DNA of 64,000 bases from Streptomyces sp. WMMB 322 (lineage in GTDB: Bacteria; Actinomycetota; Actinomycetes; Streptomycetales; Streptomycetaceae), in NCBI RefSeq assembly GCF_900090145.1, contig NZ_FMHI01000024.1:1-64000 (forward strand), given 5' to 3'. Below the pieces are notes generated by a model, which saw only the letters and a list, made by a program, of their open reading frames with translations, ran no database searches and was not told the origin of the DNA. This document shows positions 8,321-19,183 of this stretch, one piece after another. The position numbers and the translations under genes are program-made. Every line of letters starts with the position of its first letter. Position 1 is the first letter of the stretch.

Positions 8321-8812
8321 TCAGTGGTCGCCGTGGGCCTCAAGCCGCTTGATCGACGCTTCGACCTCGGCCTCGGCCTCGGCACGGCCGACCCAGTTGG
8401 CACCCTCGACGGACTTGCCGGGCTCCAGGTCCTTGTAGACCTCGAAGAAGTGCTGGATCTCCAGGCGGTCGAACTCGCTCACGTGGTGGATGTCCCGCAG
8501 GTGCTCCATCCGCGGATCGGACGCGGGAACGCACAGCAGCTTGTCGTCGCCCCCGGCCTCGTCCGTCATGCGGAACATGCCGATGGCGCGGGACTTGATG
8601 ATGCAACCGGGAAAGGTGGGTTCATCGAGCAGCACGAGCGCGTCCAGCGGGTCGCCGTCCTCGCCGAGGGTGTGGTCGACGAAGCCGTAGTCGGCCGGGT
8701 AGACGGTCGAGGTGAACAGGTGCCGGTCCAGACGGATGCGGCCGGTCACGTGGTCCACCTCGTACTTGTTCCGCGAACCCTTCGGGATCTCGATGACGAC
8801 GTCGAACTCCAA
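8321..8812 (-). CDS. ppa: Inorganic pyrophosphatase (family I)
   Basis: A 163-residue family I soluble pyrophosphatase that hydrolyses pyrophosphate and pulls biosynthetic reactions forward in the cytoplasm. Visible blocks: [37 protein letters not shown] (metal-binding aspartates DGDPLD) and [13 protein letters not shown]. The start is taken as TTG at 8812 (reading LEFDVV…), six bases after GAGGAG; this gives exactly the length usual for Streptomyces, while the frame's longer upstream extension does not look coding. It is divergent from the PBP4-type gene with 85 bp between starts. A rare TTG start may lower translation. Confidence 0.93.
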   Translation of the reverse strand: MEFDVVIEIPKGSRNKYEVDHVTGRIRLDRHLFTSTVYPADYGFVDHTLGEDGDPLDALVLLDEPTFPGCIIKSRAIGMFRMTDEAGGDDKLLCVPASDPRMEHLRDIHHVSEFDRLEIQHFFEVYKDLEPGKSVEGANWVGRAEAEAEVEASIKRLEAHGDH

Positions 8813-8897
8813 GGAAGGCTCCTCAATGATCAGCACATGTATCTGGTGATTAAGTGTCCCCCACGCACGTACACGGGCGCGAAAGGGGCTGATCGAG

Positions 8898-10520
8898 GTG
8901 CGTGACACCGCCTCACAGGTGCGTGACACCGCGATCCGGGCATACCGGAAGGTCCGGGCCCGTGCCCGTCGTGACGGGCGGCGGATCCGGCAGCACTGGC
9001 GGACCGCGACTCCGCAGCAGCGGCAGACCGTACGAGTGACGTCCGGTGCTGCCGCACTCGGACTGGTGCTCGCCGTCACGGTGGTGGCCACGAGCGGACC
9101 GTGGGACTCGGGCCAGCGTACGGCGGAGCGCACACGGGCAGCCGCCGGGGAAGGGCGAAGTGGCGGGAACCACACCGGTGACAGTTCCCCGGGAGCGCCG
9201 CAGGTGCTCGCCGCACTCGACATGGAAGCGGCCCGGAACGACGCCGCGGGGGGCGGACGCGACGCCAAGCCGTCGCACGGCCCGGGTGCGGAAGGAGTGC
9301 CGCCGCCGAGCGAGGACGCACTGGCCGACACACTCGAACCGCTCCTGAAGGGCGGGGACTTGGGCAAGCTCCGTGCCGTCTCCGTCGTCGACGCGGCCAC
9401 GGGCCGGAAGCTGTACGCCACCAAGGCCGGCACCGCCGTCACCCCCGCCTCGACCGTCAAACTGGCGACCGCGACGGCCGCGCTCTCCGCCCGCGGCGCC
9501 GACCACCGCATCGCCACGCGGGCGTTGCGCGGCAAGGCCTCCGGTGAGGTCGTCCTCCAGGGCGGCGGCGATCCGACGCTCACCTCGACCGCGCTGGGCG
9601 GCCTCGCGCGCGACACCGCCCGCCGGCTGCGTGACCAGGGCTCCGGCAAGGTCTCGCTCCGGTACGACACTTCGCGCTACAGCGGGCCCCTGCGCCACTC
9701 CATCGGCACCAACGACAACCTCGCGCCCGTGAGCCCGCTCATGGCCGACGAGGCCCGTCTCGAAGGCGCCTCCGGGGACGGCGACGGCGGGGACGGCGAC
9801 GCCCCGCCGCACGGCCCCGCCCCGCGGTCCTCCGAGCCCGCGAAGGACGCCGCCGAGGTCTTCGCCGAGGCCCTCGAGAAGCACGGGGTCGAGGTCGAGG
9901 GCAAGCCCAAGGAGGGCAGGGCGCCGGGCAAGGCGAAGGAGCTGGCCACGCACCGCTCGGCCCCGCTCTCCGCACTCGTCGAGCGGATGCTGACCTACAG
10001 CGACAACGACATCGCCGAGGCCCTCGCCCGCCAGACCGCCCTCGCCGAGGGCGAGCCCGCGAGCTTCAAGGGCGCCGGCAAGGCCGTACGCCACCGCCTC
10101 GGCAAGCTCGGACTCTCCCTGAAGGGCGCCCGCTTCGCCGACGGCAGCGGCCTCGACCGCCGCGACAAGGTTTCGCCCAAGCTGCTCACCGGCCTCCTCG
10201 TGCGCGCCGCCGACCCCGACCGCCCCGAACTGCGTCCCGTCCTGACCGGCATGCCCGTCGCCCACTTCACCGGCACCCTCGGCAGCAGGTACGGCAGCGA
10301 CAAGGGCAAGCAGGGCGCGGGGCTCGTACGCGCCAAGACGGGAACCCTCACCGGCGTGAACACCCTCGCCGGCACCGTCGTGAACGCCGACGGCCGGCTG
10401 CTGGCCTTCGCCTTCATGACGTCCGGTACCAGCGACGGAAAGGGCGCGCAGCGCTCCCTGGACAGCCTCGCGTCCGCGCTGGCCAACTGCGGCTGCCGCG
10501 ATTCGCCCTCGGATGGCTGA
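8898..10520 (+). CDS. dacB: D-alanyl-D-alanine carboxypeptidase/endopeptidase, PBP4 type (peptidase S13)
   Basis: A 540-residue membrane-anchored penicillin-binding protein that trims peptidoglycan stem peptides. A basic N-terminus precedes one membrane segment (about 48-66), a Gly/Ala-rich linker to about 140, then the S13 domain. Active-site motifs: SxxK as STVK at 185-188, SxN as SDN in [12 protein letters not shown], and KTG in [15 protein letters not shown]. The GTG at 8898 with AAAGGGG upstream is used. The first codons lie in a 16-bp duplicated sequence (8896-8911 and 8917-8932, 21-bp period), giving a repeated VRDTA heptad. Downstream genes are 92 bp away on the same strand. Confidence 0.9.
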   Translation: MRDTASQVRDTAIRAYRKVRARARRDGRRIRQHWRTATPQQRQTVRVTSGAAALGLVLAVTVVATSGPWDSGQRTAERTRAAAGEGRSGGNHTGDSSPGAPQVLAALDMEAARNDAAGGGRDAKPSHGPGAEGVPPPSEDALADTLEPLLKGGDLGKLRAVSVVDAATGRKLYATKAGTAVTPASTVKLATATAALSARGADHRIATRALRGKASGEVVLQGGGDPTLTSTALGGLARDTARRLRDQGSGKVSLRYDTSRYSGPLRHSIGTNDNLAPVSPLMADEARLEGASGDGDGGDGDAPPHGPAPRSSEPAKDAAEVFAEALEKHGVEVEGKPKEGRAPGKAKELATHRSAPLSALVERMLTYSDNDIAEALARQTALAEGEPASFKGAGKAVRHRLGKLGLSLKGARFADGSGLDRRDKVSPKLLTGLLVRAADPDRPELRPVLTGMPVAHFTGTLGSRYGSDKGKQGAGLVRAKTGTLTGVNTLAGTVVNADGRLLAFAFMTSGTSDGKGAQRSLDSLASALANCGCRDSPSDG

Positions 10521-10612
10521 CCTCGGCGGCAGGCACGGAACGCTCCTGCCCAGGCACCCTGCGCCCTCGGTGCAGCCTCCCGTCCGGCGGCGCTGACACG
10601 TACCGTGAAGTC

Positions 10613-11743
10613 ATGACGAGCCTCGGTGGTGTGGAGATGGTCGACTGGAATCTCGCGGTCGCGACCGCGACCCGGCTCGTACGGCCGGGCCCCGAAGTGA
10701 CACGTGAGGAGGCGCGAGCGGCCGTCTCGGAGCTTCGCCGTCACGCGAAGGCGTCCGAGGAGCATGTGCGCGGCTTCACGCGGATGCAGCCGGACCGCCC
10801 GTCGGAGTCGGACACCCCGGTCCTCGTCGTCGACCGGCCGGGCTGGGTGCGCGCCAATGTCGCCGGTTTCCGGGAACTGCTCTCACCGCTGCTCGAGAAG
10901 GTGCAGGAGCGCCGCGCCGGAACCCCCGGCGGAGCCGTGCTGGGCGCGGTCGGCGGCAAGGTGACGGGCGTCGAGGTCGGCATGCTGCTGTCGTTCCTCG
11001 CCTCCCGGGTGCTCGGCCAGTACGAGACGTTCGCCCCGGTGACCCGCGACCTTCCCGGCGGCGCCGACGGAGGGGGCCGTCTGCTGCTCGTCGCACCGAA
11101 CATCGTGCATGTCGAGCGTGAACTCGAGGTCGACCCGCACGACTTCCGCCTCTGGGTCTGCCTGCACGAGGAGACGCACCGCACCCAGTTCGCCTCGGTC
11201 CCCTGGCTCCGCGACCACATCCAGGGCGAGATCCAGGCCTTCCTCAGCGAGACCGACATGGACCCCGGCACGCTGCTGGAGCGCCTGCGCGAGGTGGCCC
11301 AGTCCCTCTCCGGCACCCGCTCGCAGGGAACGGAGGGGGAGGAGCAGGAGACCGGCCGGGCCGGACTCGTCGAGCTGGTGCAGACGCCCACGCAGCGCGA
11401 GATCCTCAGCCGTCTCACCGCCGTGATGTCGCTGCTGGAGGGCCACGCCGACTACGTGATGGACGGCGTCGGCCCGCAGGTGGTGCCGAGCGTCTCGGAG
11501 ATCCGCGAGAAGTTCCAGAAGCGCCGGGCCAAGGGCGCCGGACGGCTGGACCAGGCACTGCGCAAGCTGCTCGGGCTGGACGCGAAGCTGCGTCAGTACC
11601 GCGAGGGCGAGCGGTACGTACGTGCCGTCGTCGAGGAGCTGGGCATGGAGGGCTTCAACCGCGTCTGGACCTCGCCCAACACGCTCCCCACGAAGTCGGA
11701 GATCGCCAGCCCGGCCGACTGGATCGCGCGCATGCGCTCCTGA
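10613..11743 (+). CDS. Zinc-dependent metalloprotease-like protein (zincin, F420-biosynthesis-associated family)
   Basis: A 376-residue cytoplasmic protein of the actinobacterial zincin family often labelled 'coenzyme F420 biosynthesis associated'. It has an HExxH-type motif, HEETH at 185-189, and a later [12 protein letters not shown] block that supplies further family-conserved residues. [19 protein letters not shown] near the N-terminus is also typical. ATG 10613 is used; ATG 10637 (before VDWN) is possible. Proteolytic activity has not been shown for the family as far as I know, and a link to F420 is by name only. It precedes tilS and hpt in the order common in Streptomyces. Confidence 0.85.
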   Translation: MTSLGGVEMVDWNLAVATATRLVRPGPEVTREEARAAVSELRRHAKASEEHVRGFTRMQPDRPSESDTPVLVVDRPGWVRANVAGFRELLSPLLEKVQERRAGTPGGAVLGAVGGKVTGVEVGMLLSFLASRVLGQYETFAPVTRDLPGGADGGGRLLLVAPNIVHVERELEVDPHDFRLWVCLHEETHRTQFASVPWLRDHIQGEIQAFLSETDMDPGTLLERLREVAQSLSGTRSQGTEGEEQETGRAGLVELVQTPTQREILSRLTAVMSLLEGHADYVMDGVGPQVVPSVSEIREKFQKRRAKGAGRLDQALRKLLGLDAKLRQYREGERYVRAVVEELGMEGFNRVWTSPNTLPTKSEIASPADWIARMRS

Positions 11744-12038
11744 GCCCGGACAGGGCTGCGATCCGGCCGCTGCGTTCTGGCCGCTGCGACCCCGCGCCGG
11801 CGGGACCGCAGCGACCGGAACGACGTGTGCGCAGGTGCTGACAGCGCCGGAGCTCTGTGTCCGCCGGGCCCCGGCGGCTACTCTCCGGAGCGGGGGCGGA
11901 CCACGGGAAGCCCCGGTAATCACTCGTCCGAGGGACCGAGAATGGCTGTTCCGCGTGCGATGCTCTGGGAACACTCCCATCTCTGTCACCATCAACACAC
12001 TCAGCGTGACAAGACTCCTTCGAGGAAGTGAATCGGAC
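11744..12038. other. Intergenic before tilS
   Basis: No gene is seen in these 295 bases. GAGGAAG at 12022-12028 serves as ribosome-binding site for tilS. The promoter could not be pinned down. Confidence 0.4.
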
Positions 12039-13124
12039 ATGGGTCCCCACCCCGCGGTCGCTGCAATACGTCTCGCGGTTCGCCGCGCACTTCACGACGT
12101 CCTCAGCGAGCAAGCAGTCGTCAGTGAGAACGCCGGCGACACCCGCAGCCCGGACGAGCCGCCGCTCGTCCTCGTGGCCTGTTCCGGCGGCGCCGACTCC
12201 ATGGCGCTCGCCTCGGCCCTCGCCTTCGAAGCCCCCCGGCTCGGCCTCCGCGCGGGAGGCGTGACGATCGACCACGGTCTTCAGCCCGGATCGGCCGATC
12301 GCGCCCAGGAGGTCGTCGAGCGGCTCACCGCCCTCCGGCTCGACCCCGTCGAATCGATCGCCATCACCATCGGACGCACGAACACCGGCCCCGAAGCCGC
12401 CGCGCGCACAGCGCGGTACGCAGCCCTCGACGACATGGCCGAGCGCTGCGGCGCCAAGGCCGTGCTGCTCGGACACACCCGTGACGACCAGGCCGAGACG
12501 GTGCTCCTCGGACTGGCCCGCGGTTCCGGTACGCGCTCTCTGTCCGGCATGGCGGAAGTCACCGGGCCCGGGGACCGCTACCGCCGCCCGTTCCTCGCCA
12601 TCGACCGGCAGACCACCCGCAAGGCCTGTCTCGCACAGTCGCTGCCCGTGTGGGACGACCCCCACAACGACGACCCCGCCTACACCCGCTCCCGCGTCCG
12701 CCACGAGGCCCTGCCGGTGCTGGAGAAAGCATTGGGCAAGGGCGTCGTCGAGGCGCTCGCCCGTACCGCACGTCTCTCCCGCGACGACGCCGACGCCCTC
12801 GACTCATGGGCTCTCCAGGCCGAGAGGGCCGTACGCACCGACCAGCCGGGCACCGACGGCTGGGACGGGGTGGAGCTGGACACCGCCCGGCTCTACGCAC
12901 TCCCGTCGGCGGTACGCCGCCGCGTGCTGCGCCGCGCCGCCGTCGCCGCGGGCGCCCCCGCGGGCTCGCTCTTCGCCCGCCACATCGAGGAAGTCGACCG
13001 ACTGATCACGGCCTGGCGAGGTCAGCGCGCCATCAACCTGCCGGGCCGTGTCGAGGCCGCGAGGCAGGGTGGCAGACTTGTCCTCCGGCATGGCTCACAG
13101 ACCCCGCCGACACCGACCGGCTGA
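12039..13124 (+). CDS. tilS: tRNA(Ile)-lysidine synthetase
   Basis: A 361-residue N-type ATP pyrophosphatase. It modifies C34 of the CAU-anticodon isoleucine tRNA to lysidine, using lysine and ATP, which switches decoding from AUG to AUA. The PP-loop is SGGADS at 49-54, followed by [11 protein letters not shown] and [22 protein letters not shown], all diagnostic for TilS. The C-terminal third carries the expected [17 protein letters not shown] segment. ATG 12039 is preferred: GAGGAAG is upstream and the N-terminus fits. The gene directly precedes hpt, the usual neighbour in actinobacteria and Bacillus, where TilS and HprT can associate. Confidence 0.92.
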   Translation: MGPHPAVAAIRLAVRRALHDVLSEQAVVSENAGDTRSPDEPPLVLVACSGGADSMALASALAFEAPRLGLRAGGVTIDHGLQPGSADRAQEVVERLTALRLDPVESIAITIGRTNTGPEAAARTARYAALDDMAERCGAKAVLLGHTRDDQAETVLLGLARGSGTRSLSGMAEVTGPGDRYRRPFLAIDRQTTRKACLAQSLPVWDDPHNDDPAYTRSRVRHEALPVLEKALGKGVVEALARTARLSRDDADALDSWALQAERAVRTDQPGTDGWDGVELDTARLYALPSAVRRRVLRRAAVAAGAPAGSLFARHIEEVDRLITAWRGQRAINLPGRVEAARQGGRLVLRHGSQTPPTPTG

Positions 13125-13192
13125 CCGTCCTCCCGGGGCGGTCTCCGGCCGGCGGCAGCGTGGGCCGGGGACCTCGACCGAGAGCGGCACGC

Positions 13193-13747
13193 GTGGACGA
13201 GAAGGACATGGGCACCGACCTCAAGTCGGTGCTCATCACAAAGGAAGAGATCGACGCGAAGCTGGCCGAGCTGGCCGGGAGGATCGACGACGAATACGCG
13301 GGCAAGGACCTGCTCATCGTCGGTGTCCTCAAGGGCGCGGTGATGGTGATGGCGGACCTGGCCCGTGCCGTCTCGACACCGGTGACCATGGACTGGATGG
13401 CGGTCTCCTCCTACGGCGCGGGCACCCAGTCCTCCGGAGTCGTCCGCATCCTCAAGGACCTCGACACCGACATCAAGGGCAGGCACGTCCTGATCGTCGA
13501 GGACATCATCGACTCGGGGCTGACGCTTTCGTGGCTGCTCTCCAACCTGGGCTCGCGCGAACCCGCGTCGCTGAACGTCTGCACGCTGCTGCGCAAGCCG
13601 GACGCGGCCAAGGTGGCGATCGACGTGAAGTGGGCGGGCTTCGACATCCCCAACGAGTTCGTCGTCGGCTACGGGCTCGACTACGCGGAGAAGTACCGGA
13701 ACCTCCCGTTCGTCGCAACGCTCGCTCCGCACGTCTACGGCGGCTGA
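13193..13747 (+). CDS. hpt: Hypoxanthine phosphoribosyltransferase
   Basis: A 184-residue purine salvage enzyme converting hypoxanthine (and guanine) with PRPP to IMP/GMP. The PRPP-binding motif is [12 protein letters not shown] from residue 101; the [16 protein letters not shown] loop and [11 protein letters not shown] tail are family signatures. GTG 13193 is chosen because close homologues carry a short xVDxKDMG leader; ATG 13208 is the alternative. It lies 68 bp after tilS and before ftsH, so tilS-hpt-ftsH preserves an ancient gene order. Confidence 0.93.
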   Translation: MDEKDMGTDLKSVLITKEEIDAKLAELAGRIDDEYAGKDLLIVGVLKGAVMVMADLARAVSTPVTMDWMAVSSYGAGTQSSGVVRILKDLDTDIKGRHVLIVEDIIDSGLTLSWLLSNLGSREPASLNVCTLLRKPDAAKVAIDVKWAGFDIPNEFVVGYGLDYAEKYRNLPFVATLAPHVYGG

Positions 13748-13814
13748 GCACCCCGGCACCCAGCGGGAACCATGGGGGACCGCGCTCCGTTGGAGGGTGC
13801 AGGACCGGTTCTGT

Positions 13815-13845
13815 TTGACCGTCCTCGGCGGCGCCTTGCGACAAT
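13815..13845 (+). promoter_or_regulatory. Candidate vegetative promoter of ftsH
   Basis: TTGACC at 13815-13820 and GACAAT at 13840-13845 lie 19 bp apart, slightly long for a HrdB-type promoter, about 42 bp before the first possible ftsH start. The -35 match is good, the -10 moderate. Confidence 0.4.
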
Positions 13846-13886
13846 GCTGAGGTACCGTCCGAAGGTCAGCCTTTTTTCAACTCACT

Positions 13887-15953
13887 GTGGCAGGAGGGAC
13901 GGGGCGCACGCGCTCCGTATGGATGGACGTGAAGCGATACTTCCGCGGGCCGGTCATGTGGATCGTGCTGGCCGTCCTCGCCGTGGTCGTGTTGATGCAG
14001 GTCGTCGGCTCGTCCGGCGGCTTCAAGACGGTGGACACGGGACAGATTGTCCGGGCGATCGACCAGGACAAGGTGAAGTCCGCCGAGCTCACGACAGGCG
14101 ACGAGCAGATCGTGAAGCTCGAACTCAAGGACGGCGCCAAGGTCGAGGACAGCGACAAGGTCAAGGCGAGCTACATCGACTCCCAGGGGGTCGACCTCGC
14201 CAAGAAGCTGCAGAGCAAGTACGAGCAGAACGAGCTCCCCAAGGGCTATACGGTCGCGCCGCAGCAGCAGAACCCGTTCGTCGGGATGCTGCTGTCGTTC
14301 CTGCCGTTCGTGCTGATCATCGTGGTGTTCCTGTTCCTGATGAACCAGATGCAGGGCGGCGGCTCCCGGGTGATGAACTTCGGCAAGTCGAAGGCCAAGC
14401 TGATCACCAAGGACACCCCGAAGACGACGTTCGCCGACGTGGCCGGGTCGGACGAGGCGTGCGAGGAGCTCCAGGAGATCAAGGAGTTCCTGCAGGAGCC
14501 CGCCAAGTTCCAGGCGGTCGGCGCCAAGATCCCCAAGGGTGTGCTCCTGTACGGGCCGCCCGGTACGGGCAAGACGCTGCTGGCGCGCGCGGTCGCGGGC
14601 GAGGCCGGTGTGCCCTTCTACTCGATCTCCGGTTCCGACTTCGTCGAGATGTTCGTCGGTGTCGGTGCCTCCCGTGTGCGTGACCTGTTCGAACAGGCCA
14701 AGGCGAACGCCCCGGCGATCGTCTTCGTCGACGAGATCGACGCGGTCGGCCGCCACCGCGGCGCCGGCATGGGCGGCGGTCACGACGAGCGCGAGCAGAC
14801 GCTGAACCAGCTGCTGGTCGAGATGGACGGCTTCGACGTCAAGGGCGGGGTCATTCTGATCGCCGCCACGAACCGTCCCGACATCCTCGACCCCGCCCTG
14901 CTGCGTCCCGGCCGGTTCGACCGCCAGGTCGCCGTCGACCGCCCGGACATGCAGGGAAGGCACGAGATCCTCAAGGTCCACCAGAAGGGCAAGCCGATGG
15001 CGCCCGACGTGGACCTGGGTGCCGTGGCCCGCCGTACGCCGGGCTTCACCGGAGCCGACCTCAGCAACGTGCTGAACGAGGCGGCGCTGCTGACCGCCCG
15101 CGGCGACAAGAAGCTGATCGACAACCGGTACCTGGACGAGGCGATCGACCGTGTCGTGGCCGGTCCGCAGAAGCGGACCAGGATCATGAGCGACAAGGAG
15201 AAGAAGATCACCGCGTACCACGAGGGCGGACACGCCCTGGTCGCGGCGGCTTCGCCGAACTCCGACCCCGTACACAAGATCACGATTCTCTCCAGAGGCC
15301 GTGCCCTCGGCTACACGATGGTCCTGCCGGACGAGGACAAGTACTCGACCACGCGCAACGAGATGCTCGACCAGCTCGCTTACATGCTGGGCGGGCGCGC
15401 AGCCGAGGAACTGGTCTTCCACGACCCGACCACGGGTGCGGCGAACGACATCGAGAAGGCGACGGCGACGGCCCGCGCCATGGTCACGCAGTACGGCATG
15501 ACCGAGCGGCTGGGTGCGATCAAGTTCGGCTCCGACCAGTCCGAGCCCTTCCTGGGCAAGGAGATGGGCCACCAGCGCGACTACTCCGAGGAGGTCGCGG
15601 GCCTGGTCGACGAGGAGGTCAAGAGCCTGATCGAGACGGCGCACAACGAAGCCTGGGAGATCCTGGTGGAGAACCGCGACGTCCTCGACAACCTGGTTCT
15701 CGCGCTGCTGGAGAAGGAGACGCTCGGCAAGGAGGAGATCGCCGAGATCTTCGCCCCGATCGTCAAGCGTCCGAGCCGCCCGGCGTGGACCGGCTCCTCG
15801 CGGCGTACGCCTTCCACGCGTCCCCCGGTCTCGTCGCCCGCTCTGAGCAACGGGAACGGCTCCGTTCCCAGCCTCGAGAAGAGCGGCGGCAAGGAGATCG
15901 GCCCGCACGAGGCTGAAGCCGTCATCGAACCGGCCGATCCGACGGAGAGCTAG
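13887..15953 (+). CDS. ftsH: ATP-dependent zinc metalloprotease FtsH
   Basis: A 688-residue membrane AAA protease that degrades misfolded membrane and selected cytosolic proteins. Two membrane segments (about 22-41 and 132-152) flank the extracytoplasmic domain. The AAA module has Walker A GPPGTGKT (223-230), Walker B VFVDEID (279-285) and second-region-of-homology [20 protein letters not shown]. The protease zinc site is HEGGH at 445-449 with the downstream Asp in [10 protein letters not shown]. The C-terminal ~50 residues are a polar tail. The longest frame starts at GTG 13887, but the conserved [10 protein letters not shown] begins at ATG 13923; neither has a well-spaced Shine-Dalgarno, so the start is uncertain. 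folE follows after 118 bp. Confidence 0.95.
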   Translation: MAGGTGRTRSVWMDVKRYFRGPVMWIVLAVLAVVVLMQVVGSSGGFKTVDTGQIVRAIDQDKVKSAELTTGDEQIVKLELKDGAKVEDSDKVKASYIDSQGVDLAKKLQSKYEQNELPKGYTVAPQQQNPFVGMLLSFLPFVLIIVVFLFLMNQMQGGGSRVMNFGKSKAKLITKDTPKTTFADVAGSDEACEELQEIKEFLQEPAKFQAVGAKIPKGVLLYGPPGTGKTLLARAVAGEAGVPFYSISGSDFVEMFVGVGASRVRDLFEQAKANAPAIVFVDEIDAVGRHRGAGMGGGHDEREQTLNQLLVEMDGFDVKGGVILIAATNRPDILDPALLRPGRFDRQVAVDRPDMQGRHEILKVHQKGKPMAPDVDLGAVARRTPGFTGADLSNVLNEAALLTARGDKKLIDNRYLDEAIDRVVAGPQKRTRIMSDKEKKITAYHEGGHALVAAASPNSDPVHKITILSRGRALGYTMVLPDEDKYSTTRNEMLDQLAYMLGGRAAEELVFHDPTTGAANDIEKATATARAMVTQYGMTERLGAIKFGSDQSEPFLGKEMGHQRDYSEEVAGLVDEEVKSLIETAHNEAWEILVENRDVLDNLVLALLEKETLGKEEIAEIFAPIVKRPSRPAWTGSSRRTPSTRPPVSSPALSNGNGSVPSLEKSGGKEIGPHEAEAVIEPADPTES

Positions 15954-16071
15954 AAGGGTCCTGTGCAGCGGCCCACAGCGGGCCGTGGAATTCCAGCCGC
16001 GTCCCATCGGGTTGTGAGACCTGAAGGGGCGCGGCTGACTGCTTGCGCAGGTACCAGGAACGAGGCGACAG

Positions 16072-16677
16072 ATGACCGATCCGGTGACGCTCGAAGAGGG
16101 CGGGTTCGCGACGGCCGAATTCGACGAGAAGCGCGCGGAGAACGCCGTACGCGAGCTGCTGATCGCCGTCGGCGAGGACCCGGACCGCGAGGGACTGCTG
16201 GAGACTCCCGCCCGTGTGACACGGGCGTACAAGGAGTTGTTCGCCGGCCTGCACCAGCGTCCCGAGGACGTGCTGACGACCACTTTCGACCTCGGACACG
16301 ACGAGATGGTCCTGGTGAAGGACATCGAGGTGTTCAGCACGTGCGAGCACCATCTGGTGCCGTTCCACGGCGTCGCCCACGTCGGCTACATTCCGTCTGC
16401 GGACGGCAAGATCACGGGCCTTTCGAAGCTGGCGCGGCTCGTGGACGTCTACGCCCGCCGGCCCCAGGTCCAGGAGCGGCTGACGACGCAGATCGCCGAG
16501 TCCCTGATGCGGATACTGGATCCCCGCGGAGTGATCGTCGTCCTGGAGTGCGAGCACATGTGCATGTCGATGCGCGGCATACGCAAACCGGGCGCGAAGA
16601 CCGTCACCTCCGCGGTGCGCGGTCAGCTGCGGGACGCCGCGACCCGTTCCGAGGCGATGAGCCTGATTCTGCGCTGA
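16072..16677 (+). CDS. folE: GTP cyclohydrolase I
   Basis: A 201-residue enzyme that opens and rearranges GTP to dihydroneopterin triphosphate, the first step of folate synthesis. Zinc ligands are visible as Cys91 and His94 in [10 protein letters not shown] and Cys164 in [12 protein letters not shown]. The catalytic-region block [23 protein letters not shown] is intact. ATG 16072 gives the usual length. It follows ftsH on the forward strand and converges with the folate operon (folP, folB, folK), so all the early folate genes recognised here are grouped within 5 kb. Confidence 0.95.
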   Translation: MTDPVTLEEGGFATAEFDEKRAENAVRELLIAVGEDPDREGLLETPARVTRAYKELFAGLHQRPEDVLTTTFDLGHDEMVLVKDIEVFSTCEHHLVPFHGVAHVGYIPSADGKITGLSKLARLVDVYARRPQVQERLTTQIAESLMRILDPRGVIVVLECEHMCMSMRGIRKPGAKTVTSAVRGQLRDAATRSEAMSLILR

Positions 16678-16685
16678 GGACGCGT

Positions 16686-17177
16686 TCAGGCCGCCGAAGC
16701 GGCCGACGGGCCGTCGTTGTCGTCGTCATCGGGGAGACGGCAGACGCGCTCCAGGAAGATCGCCGTCGCCACCACGGCGATGCCCGCCAGGACGGACAGC
16801 CCGGCGTAGATCGTCTGGTCGTTGCGGGCGGGAGCCTCTGACGGGTCCATCAGCAGGAAGACCCCGACGCCTCCGTAGATCCCGGCGACCAGCGACGCCA
16901 CCAGGGCGCTGGCGTGCCCGAAGAGAACGGCGCGCGCCGCCATCATCGGGTCCACGCCCTTGGCGCCCGGTTCGCGCTCGCGCTGCGCCTTGAGCCGGGA
17001 GCGCAGCGAGAGGGCGGTGGCGAGCAGCACCGTCGCGATGATCGCGAGTACGACGGGCGCGGCGACCGGTACGGCGGGCAGGGTGTCGAGCGAGTTCCAC
17101 AGCCGTGCCACCGCCCAGGCCAGCACTCCGGCCACGACGAAGAGACCCGCCAGAACGGGGATACGCAGTTCCTTCAC
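16686..17177 (-). CDS. DUF3180 membrane protein
   Basis: A 163-residue protein with four predicted membrane segments: IPVLAGLFVVAGVLAWAV near the start, VPVAAPVVLAIIATVLLATAL, HASALVASLVAGIYGGVGVFLL and IYAGLSVLAGIAVVATAIFL. The C-terminus is acidic (DDDDNDG). This is the DUF3180 family, found downstream of folK across actinobacteria. The GTG at 17177 lies 14 bp after the folK stop and starts at MKELRIPVLAG; a longer upstream frame would run into folK. Its function is unknown, though the constant linkage suggests a link to folate or pterin metabolism or transport. Confidence 0.85.
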   Translation of the reverse strand: MKELRIPVLAGLFVVAGVLAWAVARLWNSLDTLPAVPVAAPVVLAIIATVLLATALSLRSRLKAQREREPGAKGVDPMMAARAVLFGHASALVASLVAGIYGGVGVFLLMDPSEAPARNDQTIYAGLSVLAGIAVVATAIFLERVCRLPDDDDNDGPSAASAA

Positions 17178-17191
17178 GGGGTTCCCAACGA

Positions 17192-17788
17192 CTACTCGGG
17201 CAGGCTGAGTTCCAGATCCGTGCGGGCGGCGACGCCTTCGTGCCCCAGTGTCGCCAGGAGCTCGGTCACCGCGCCGTGGCCCGGCACCACCGCCCCCGGG
17301 TCCACGTCGTGCCACGGTGCGAGGACGAAGGCCCGTTCGTGGACACGCGGGTGGGGGAGTGTCAGGAGCGGGTCGTCCGAGACGACGTCCTGGTAGGCGA
17401 CGATGTCGACGTCGATGGTGCGAGGCCCCCAGTGCTCGTCCCGCACTCGTTCGAGGGCTTCCTCGATCGCGTGTCCCCGCTCCAGGAGGGAGCTGGGCGG
17501 CAGTGTCGTCCGTACGAGCACGACGGCGTTGAAGTACGAGGGCTGGCTGGCCGGATCCACGCCCCACGGCTCCGTCTCGTAGACGGGTGAGACGGCCACG
17601 ACCTTCAGGCCCGGGGTGTCGGCGAGCGCGTCGACGGCGCTCTGGAGCCGCTCCAGGCGGTTCCCCACATTGCTGCCGAGAGCGATCACCGCCCGCTGCG
17701 GGTTGTGAAGCGTGGTGTCTGCCGCGTCCACCTGGCGCACGACGGAGGCGGGCACCGGCTGTACGGTCGGGTCACTGTTCGGCGTCAT
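17192..17788 (-). CDS. folK: 2-amino-4-hydroxy-6-hydroxymethyldihydropteridine pyrophosphokinase
   Basis: A 198-residue HPPK that moves pyrophosphate from ATP to 6-hydroxymethyldihydropterin. Diagnostic segments are VIALGSNVGNRLERLQSAVDAL, VYETEPWGV, QPSYFNAVV and WGPRTIDVDIVAY, followed by LPHPRVHERAFVLAPW. About 30 extra N-terminal residues precede the core. The ATG at 17788 overlaps the folB stop as ATGA, indicating translational coupling. Confidence 0.94.
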   Translation of the reverse strand: MTPNSDPTVQPVPASVVRQVDAADTTLHNPQRAVIALGSNVGNRLERLQSAVDALADTPGLKVVAVSPVYETEPWGVDPASQPSYFNAVVLVRTTLPPSSLLERGHAIEEALERVRDEHWGPRTIDVDIVAYQDVVSDDPLLTLPHPRVHERAFVLAPWHDVDPGAVVPGHGAVTELLATLGHEGVAARTDLELSLPE

Positions 17789-18144
17789 GCGCGACTCCGC
17801 TTGATTGAGATGGTCACGTCGTCGAAGGGGACGGTGATCGGAGCGTCCGGCTTGTGCACGATCACCTCGGCCTCCTGCACCCGCGTATGGGCGAGGCAGG
17901 CATCGGCGATCCGCTGGGCGAGGGTCTCGATCAGATCGACGGGCTCCCCCTCGACGATCTTCACGATCTCCTCGGCGAGAACGCCGTAGTGAACGGTCTT
18001 GGCGAGGTCGTCGCCTCCCGCGGCGGGGCGGGTGTCCAGTCCCAGCTCCACGTCCACGACGAAGGTCTGACCCTCCTCCCGTTCCCGCTCGAGGACTCCG
18101 TGATGCCCGCGGGCACGCAGGCCCCGCAGTGCGAGGTGGTCCAC
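17785..18144 (-). CDS. folB: Dihydroneopterin aldolase
   Basis: A 119-residue aldolase that splits dihydroneopterin to hydroxymethyldihydropterin and glycolaldehyde. The family blocks LRGLRARGHHGVLEREREEGQTFVVDVEL and VHYGVLAEEIVKIVEGEPVDLIETLAQRIAD are clear, with the late conserved Lys in VIVHKPDAPI. GTG 18144 has AGGAG ten bases upstream and matches the usual N-terminus; GTG 18153 sits too close to that site. The stop overlaps folK's start. Confidence 0.93.
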   Translation of the reverse strand: MDHLALRGLRARGHHGVLEREREEGQTFVVDVELGLDTRPAAGGDDLAKTVHYGVLAEEIVKIVEGEPVDLIETLAQRIADACLAHTRVQEAEVIVHKPDAPITVPFDDVTISIKRSRA

Positions 18145-18703
18145 GCGTATCACTCCTGTCCTCGGTCCTGGTCACAGCGGTGCGGCGCGTGTCGTCAACT
18201 GCCGTCGGCTGTCGCGGGCATTGCCGCACCGAATGTACCCGCGGGCGGTACCGGTACCTGCCCGGGGCGGGTGCCTACCCGACAGCGCCGCTCTCCACGC
18301 TCGCATTCCGGGTGAGCTGCTGCGAAGGAGTGTTACGGGCCACACACGGAGTGGCGCGAATGCGTGCCTGCCCGGGCGTCCGAGGCGGGCGTCGGTGCGG
18401 CACGGGCGCTCCGGGTTGCGCCCGCGGCGCGGGGGCGCACGCGGCGGGCGGGCCCGGGAGGCCGTGGCTCAGCCGCCTCGCCGTCCCCGCCGCCGTCGTG
18501 CCGCCGCATCGTCCTTCTTGTCCGCGCTCGAGCGCAGTGTGGGACCGTGCCCGCGTGGCAAAGGACCGGTGTTGCGCACCGCCGTGCAGGTGGCCACCGA
18601 CGGGGGCCGGCCGAGCCGCACCCTCGCCGAGCACGGCCTCGGCACGTTCGACGGCGACGCCGGGCCGGTGGCCGCACAGCCGCCCGCACCGCGGCCACCG
18701 CTG
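18145..18703. other. Intergenic gap inside the folate cluster
   Basis: This 559-bp stretch separates folB from the NTF2-like gene. Open frames exist on both strands but none shows recognisable protein sequence or a convincing ribosome-binding site. It probably holds the folB-folK-DUF3180 promoter; no clear -35/-10 pair was found. Confidence 0.4.
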
Positions 18704-19183
18704 TCAGAGCTGGACGTCGCCGTCGTCGAGGCCGCCCTCGTCGTCGCCCTCGTCCTCGCGTTCGACGAGGACGGGCGAACCGTGGTGGGACCACACCTTC
18801 CAGTCGCCGTCCTCGGCCCGCCGGAAGACGTTCGTGGCGACGACCAGTCCGCCCACGAGAGGACCCGCGGAGCCGTCCTCCTCGGCGGGACCGCCGCTGA
18901 GAATGTTCTCGGTGCAGTTGACCAGGGCGGTGTCGCCGTGGACGGCGACCTCGACGTCCGTGAGGAAGAACTGCACGTAGTCGGTGTTCGCCATGATCAG
19001 GGCGTAGGAGCGCAGCACCTCCTCCCGGCCGGTCAGCACGGGCCAGCCCGGGTGCACGACGCTCACCCCGTCATCCATCCACAGGTTCTGCAGCGCATCG
19101 AGATCGGCGTGCTCCACCGCGTCGTACAGGGCCGTGTTCGCGGCCTCGACCGCTTCGATGTCCGTGCGGGCGCCCCGGCTCAC
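18704..19183 (-). CDS. Nuclear transport factor 2-like (SnoaL-like) protein
   Basis: A 159-residue NTF2-fold protein with the typical opening DIEAVEAANTALYDAVEHADLDALQNLWMDD, then VSVVHPGWPVLTGREEVLRSYALIM and a final beta-strand WKVWSHHGSPVLVERE. The C-terminus is very acidic. The GTG at 19183 overlaps the folP stop as GTGA, so it is co-translated with folP. Such proteins are enzymes (isomerases, hydrolases) or ligand-binding folds; no catalytic residues can be assigned here. Its place between folP and folB suggests a role near pterin metabolism, but that is inference. Confidence 0.82.
   Translation of the reverse strand: MSRGARTDIEAVEAANTALYDAVEHADLDALQNLWMDDGVSVVHPGWPVLTGREEVLRSYALIMANTDYVQFFLTDVEVAVHGDTALVNCTENILSGGPAEEDGSAGPLVGGLVVATNVFRRAEDGDWKVWSHHGSPVLVEREDEGDDEGGLDDGDVQL

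Noticed and set aside
8321-9670. 449-codon reverse frame extending pyrophosphatase upstream
   Set aside because: The upstream part is antisense to the PBP4-type gene. The enzyme's own N-terminus starts at the TTG at 8812 behind GAGGAG.
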